Shown here one piece after another: positions 7,144-9,659 of a stretch of DNA of 9,659 nt (positions are counted from its first letter, which is position 1; every line of letters starts with the position of its first letter). Under the pieces are notes generated by a model. The model did no database searches, was not told the DNA's origin, and saw only the letters and a list, made by a program, of their open reading frames with translations. The stretch covers positions 1 through 9,659 of the forward strand of contig CAQRXS010000044.1 in assembly GCA_948874605.1 (NCBI GenBank), in the 5' to 3' direction. Made by a program: the position numbers and the translations under genes. The stretch is from an uncultured Bacilli bacterium. Its GTDB lineage: Bacteria > Bacillota_I > Bacilli_A > RF39 > UBA660.

Positions 7144-8850
7144 TTAATTTAAAGGTGCTAAAATGACACGAAACCCAGAGTTTGCGTAGGCTAATCCGTA
7201 TTCACGACCAAACGCAAATACTCCGTTCTCCGAACCATGTTGGTACGCATTGCCACGAACAAACCAAGGACTTCCTGGTTCCACAAAGAACGCTTGATCA
7301 GCATACCAGGAACTTATTTGTCTACCTGTTCGATTTCCATAAGAAGCACTTTGAAATGGACCTATCTCTCCTGTGGCATCTCCCAAGATTCTTCTTGTAT
7401 ATTCTGAATAACTTGTTCCATAGTTATATTTATCGTAATATTTTTCTTCGGGCCAGCTATAGCCAGAAGTCAAAGTACCGCTTTCTCCATAATTTCCAAT
7501 AAATCCTGAATTGTAAGTTGCATTTCTTCCGCTTAATGGTTCGCCATTTTGATCTACCATCACACCCATGACATATTCAGAAGCGCAACCGCTCATATCA
7601 TAAATTCCAGTGATATTGCCTGTAGTACTTGCTAGTACTCCAGTTTCAGTATTATAAGGTTTCGTTATATCTTTTGTTGTTCCATATTTGTTACAATCAC
7701 GATTATCATTTGTTAAGCCGCATGTTGGTTCATTCACACTTGCATAGCCCGTTAATAGTTCAGAATTATTGTTGAATCTCACACTTACTTGTGAACCATA
7801 TTTAGAATGTTGAAGATATGCTACAGACCCCCACTCCGTATTCTTCATCATGTGACTATCTAAGTTTCTTTTATATTCATAACTTGTATAAAATGCATTA
7901 CTAACATTTATATTTCTCCAACTACTTACATTTGGTTTGATTTGTACTCCTGTCGGGTTTATTGAGTTGTCCGAATTATCATTTCCTTTACTTGTTTCAA
8001 ATTTTCCTACCCAAAAACCTGTGCTTGGAATACTTAAGAAAGCAGGATGAGTCATATAGTCTCCTTCTTTACAATTACCAATGTTGCCTGAAGTCATTGG
8101 GGTTGTACATTCTCCACTTACAGAATCAGTTGTATTATAATCACCGAATATCACTGGTATTTCATGTACTTTACTCTCATCAATTTCTCTTAGTTCAGTA
8201 TAATTCTCTAAGTTCCATAACTGATAACGATACTTTGGTATCCATACAAAATAGGATTCAATATACTTTTCTTCTATCACTTCTTCATTTTGATATTCTT
8301 TTGCATCACTCGTTAATATTACTGCATTTGCCCATTCCTTATCCTCATACTTATACCACTCTGTTTTTGTATCAGCTTTATGTACAGTTCCTTTAGCATC
8401 TATGATAACTGGGATAAGCTCATCCTTTATTACTGGATCCATTCCATTTAATATAGGTTCACTATACTCTTCTTTTTCTTTAAAATAGAAATTACATCTC
8501 GTTTTACTTTTTCCTTCTATTTTATAATTACTATAATCTATCACTGCAGTCCAGTTCTCATAGTCCCATGAGATTTTTACTCCATTATTACAATTTGATC
8601 TTTCATCTAAAGTATACCCACTACCTTTCTTTGGCATTTCTAGTGATATTTCGTTATCAATATAATATGCAAAATATAAGTCTCCTGGATTTTCAACACT
8701 TCCACTTACCACATTAAAGTTATCTTTGGCTTCAAACAAAGCATAGGATTGATACAATAATACTCCTCCTATTAATAGGATACAAACAATTGTAAAAATT
8801 ATAATTTGATTCTTTCTCTTATTTTTTTCTTGAAACTTTTTTAGACACAT
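7144..8850 (-). CDS. Membrane-anchored surface protein with FGE-sulfatase/C-type-lectin-like C-terminal domain
   Basis: 568 residues from ATG 8850, which follows GGTGA by 7 nt. A basic N-terminus (KKFQEKNKRKN) precedes one hydrophobic helix (about 14-37) ending LLYQSYALFEAKDNFNVVSG, reminiscent of TasA/SipW-dependent secreted proteins; the rest is probably outside the cell. A first domain (about 38-126) has two cysteines (87, 119) that could pair. WYKYEDKEWANAV (165-177) and YFVWIPKYRYQLW (200-212) introduce a SUMF1/FGE-like domain running to the end, with GIYDMSGCASEYVMG (415-429), RRILGDATGE (486-495), SPWFVRG and a terminal SGFRVIL. FGE catalytic cysteines are absent near the end, so a binding role is more likely than an enzymatic one; this is inference. 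It is about three-quarters identical to the next gene except in the last 50 or so residues. A TTG start at 8910 would translate the promoter's poly-G tract and has no ribosome binding site. Confidence 0.8.
   Translation of the reverse strand: MCLKKFQEKNKRKNQIIIFTIVCILLIGGVLLYQSYALFEAKDNFNVVSGSVENPGDLYFAYYIDNEISLEMPKKGSGYTLDERSNCNNGVKISWDYENWTAVIDYSNYKIEGKSKTRCNFYFKEKEEYSEPILNGMDPVIKDELIPVIIDAKGTVHKADTKTEWYKYEDKEWANAVILTSDAKEYQNEEVIEEKYIESYFVWIPKYRYQLWNLENYTELREIDESKVHEIPVIFGDYNTTDSVSGECTTPMTSGNIGNCKEGDYMTHPAFLSIPSTGFWVGKFETSKGNDNSDNSINPTGVQIKPNVSSWRNINVSNAFYTSYEYKRNLDSHMMKNTEWGSVAYLQHSKYGSQVSVRFNNNSELLTGYASVNEPTCGLTNDNRDCNKYGTTKDITKPYNTETGVLASTTGNITGIYDMSGCASEYVMGVMVDQNGEPLSGRNATYNSGFIGNYGESGTLTSGYSWPEEKYYDKYNYGTSYSEYTRRILGDATGEIGPFQSASYGNRTGRQISSWYADQAFFVEPGSPWFVRGNAYQHGSENGVFAFGREYGLAYANSGFRVILAPLN
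7147..7308 (-). other. Hypervariable, GC-rich C-terminal coding segment of the complete surface protein
   Basis: Codes the last 54 residues, from WYADQAFF to the end. By hand count it is about 45-50% GC over most of its length, against roughly 27-35% in much of the gene before it, and uses GCG, TCG and GGG codons rare elsewhere. The frame SPWFVRG, GVFAFG and GFRVIL is kept in the paralogue, while the residues between change. This pattern resembles the variable region of C-type-lectin targets of diversity-generating retroelements. Confidence 0.5.
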
Positions 8851-8853
8851 GCA

Positions 8854-8883
8854 AAAATCACCATAGCTTCCTATGATGATTTT
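8854..8883 (-). promoter_or_regulatory. 5'-UTR hairpin covering the ribosome binding site of the surface-protein gene
   Basis: On the minus strand AAAATCATCATAG (8883-8871), loop GAAG, then CTATGGTGATTTT (8866-8854): a 13-bp stem with one G-U wobble. The 3' arm contains GGTGA, the ribosome binding site 7 nt before ATG 8850. It could mask translation in transcripts that read through from the upstream gene. Because five U follow the stem's core, it could also be a weak terminator for that upstream gene. Confidence 0.55.
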
Positions 8884-8910
8884 ATCATATACCCCCCCCC
8901 CTAAAGTCAA
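8884..8910 (-). promoter_or_regulatory. Candidate phase-variable promoter with a poly-G spacer
   Basis: TTGACT (8910-8905) and TATGAT (8889-8884), each five of six against consensus, are separated by 15 nt: TTA, ten G, TA. The -35 begins 6 nt after the upstream gene's stop codon. The spacer is 2 nt shorter than the 17-nt optimum, so this copy should be weak; gain of one or two G would bring it to 16 or 17. GATAAA (8886-8881), 18 nt from the -35, is a poorer alternative. The predicted start is near 8877. Confidence 0.65.
8892..8901 (-). repeat. Homopolymer (G)10 tract
   Basis: Ten consecutive C on the plus strand (G on the coding strand of the flanking genes), intergenic, inside a promoter spacer. 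No other G/C run near this length is seen in this AT-rich window. Runs of this kind change length by slipped-strand mispairing. Confidence 0.95.
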
Positions 8911-8916
8911 GGATTT

Positions 8917-9659
8917 TTATGGCATAAGAACAATGCGGAAAGTTACATCTGGCCCTAAGGAACCAGCAGCATAGCCAAACGCAAACACTCCCGCCTCTGA
9001 ACCAGCGAAAAACGCTTCTCCACGAATAAACCAAGAACGCGTAGGATGCACAAAGTACGAATTGTTGGCATACCAAGAATTTATTTGTCTTCCTGTTTGA
9101 CTTCCATAAGTTATGCTTTGAAAAGGTCCCATTTCTCCTGTAGCATCTCCAAGTATTCTCCTTGTATATTCTGAAGAGTCAGCTCCATATTGATATTTAT
9201 CATAGTATTTCTCTTCAGGCCAACTATATCCTGAATCTAATGATCCACCTTCTCCAAAGTTTCCTACAAATCCTGAATTATAAGTTGCATTTCTTCCACT
9301 TAATGGGTTACCATTTTGATCTGTCATAATTCCCATAACATACTCCCATGAGCCACCACTCATATCATAAATTCCTGTTATATTTCCAGTTGTACTAGCA
9401 AGTACTCCAGTCTCTGTATTATAAGGCTCTGTTATATCACTAGAGGTTCCATATTTATTACAAACTTCATTGGTTGCTGTATAGCCACATGTAGGTTCAT
9501 TTACACTAGCATATCCTGTTATAAAGTCAGAGTTGTTGTTGATTCTTACACTTGTTTCGGAACCATATTTACTATGTTGTAGATATGCTACTGCTCCCCA
9601 TTCGGTATTCTTCATCATATGACTATCCAAATTACGATTATAGTAATAACTTGTATAGA
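8917..9659 (-). CDS. Paralogous surface protein with FGE-sulfatase/C-type-lectin-like domain, C-terminal part (start outside the window)
   Basis: The reading frame is open to the window edge (246 codons visible plus stop); residues before the internal LDSHMMK continue in frame (YTSYYYNRN), so a start at TTG 9630 is not credible. The visible part matches the C-terminal half of the neighbouring downstream gene at about three residues in four by hand count, including NTEWGAVAYLQHSKYGS, GIYDMSGGSWEYVMG, NATYNSGF, YSWPEEKYYDKY and YTRRILGDATGEMGPFQS. GGSWEYVMG is closer to the FGE-domain GNVWEW-type motif than the neighbour's GCASEYVMG. The last 52 residues diverge to about one in two. The stop is 6 nt from the -35 of the next gene's promoter. 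Likely a secreted or membrane-anchored binding protein; the N-terminus is not visible, so the anchor is inferred from the paralogue. Confidence 0.78.
   Translation of the reverse strand, partial: YTSYYYNRNLDSHMMKNTEWGAVAYLQHSKYGSETSVRINNNSDFITGYASVNEPTCGYTATNEVCNKYGTSSDITEPYNTETGVLASTTGNITGIYDMSGGSWEYVMGIMTDQNGNPLSGRNATYNSGFVGNFGEGGSLDSGYSWPEEKYYDKYQYGADSSEYTRRILGDATGEMGPFQSITYGSQTGRQINSWYANNSYFVHPTRSWFIRGEAFFAGSEAGVFAFGYAAGSLGPDVTFRIVLMP
8920..9075 (-). other. Hypervariable, GC-rich C-terminal coding segment of the second surface protein
   Basis: Codes the last 52 residues, from WYANNSYF to the end. By hand count 8941-9060 is about 50% GC, while 9061-9300 is about 32-40%. The constant frame (SWFIRG, SEAGVFAFG, TFRIVL) is shared with the neighbouring gene, but most intervening residues differ. 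Codons of the constant frame also differ at silent sites, so the two segments are not recent copies of one template. Confidence 0.5.

Noticed and set aside
7962..8396. Plus-strand open frame of 144 codons, and other plus-strand frames at 895-1077, 3966-4157, 5679-5885, 6213-6521, 6850-7089 and 7182-7502
   Set aside because: All lie opposite clear minus-strand genes, have no family resemblance and no ribosome binding site; they are antisense shadows.
8851..8910. N-terminal extension of the complete surface protein from TTG 8910 (20 extra residues encoded partly by the poly-G tract)
   Set aside because: No ribosome binding site precedes the TTG, the stretch is the promoter, and ATG 8850 has a well-placed GGTGA and a typical N-in membrane anchor start.
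7147..9075. The two C-terminal tails as variable copies of one retroelement template
   Set aside because: Silent positions and non-adenine bases differ in the conserved blocks, and no template repeat or reverse transcriptase is in the window; only a weaker family resemblance is claimed.
8885..9076. Minus-strand open frame of 63 codons rich in Trp, Cys and Arg
   Set aside because: Out-of-frame shadow of the GC-rich tail of the second surface gene.
9628..9659. Start of the second surface protein at TTG 9630
   Set aside because: The frame stays open to the window edge and the upstream residues still match the paralogue; this Leu is internal in both proteins.
1..9659. Mycoplasma genetic code (TGA as Trp)
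   Set aside because: TGA is the stop codon of prpC and rsgA in precise overlaps with the next start, and Trp codons are TGG.
1..9659. CRISPR arrays, tRNA or rRNA genes, insertion sequences
   Set aside because: No regularly spaced direct repeats, no cloverleaf or rRNA-like stretch, and no transposase or terminal inverted repeats were seen.

Overview
This window looks like an AT-rich Bacillota chromosome, probably an uncultured gut Bacilli lineage near RF39 or Erysipelotrichales. That placement is inferred from the low GC content, a prpC-prkC-rsgA-rpe block, a T-box leader and an uncharacterised surface-protein family typical of such genomes. TGA ends prpC and rsgA and tryptophan is TGG, so the standard bacterial code is used, not the Mycoplasma code.

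Layout. Positions 1-2703, minus strand: a T-box riboswitch leader, then rnr (RNase R), then the first 25 codons of a gene that reads as thrS, apparently one transcription unit. Positions 2755-2998, plus strand: a small rpmB unit (ribosomal protein L28) with its own promoter and terminator. Positions 3023-7036, minus strand: a compact operon prpC-prkC-rsgA-rpe with overlapping genes. It encodes the PP2C phosphatase and PASTA kinase pair, a ribosome-assembly GTPase and ribulose-phosphate epimerase. The order follows the Bacillus subtilis block, but thiN and spoVM are missing between rpe and rpmB.

Positions 7088-9659, minus strand: two tandem paralogues of a membrane-anchored surface protein with an FGE-sulfatase/C-type-lectin-like C-terminal domain. 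The second runs off the window. The complete copy is a self-contained unit. It has a promoter whose -35 and -10 hexamers (TTGACT, TATGAT) are separated by a 10-G homopolymer, a hairpin that overlaps its ribosome binding site, and a strong intrinsic terminator.

The most notable part is this surface-protein locus. The poly-G promoter spacer has the architecture of a phase-variable on/off promoter. The last 50 or so residues of the two paralogues are hypervariable and GC-rich compared with the rest of the genes, recalling the variable regions of diversity-generating retroelement targets. No reverse transcriptase or template repeat lies in the window, and the two tails are not copies of one template. 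The second notable feature is a textbook T-box in front of an RNase R gene, which would link RNase R supply to tRNA charging (probably tRNA-Thr).
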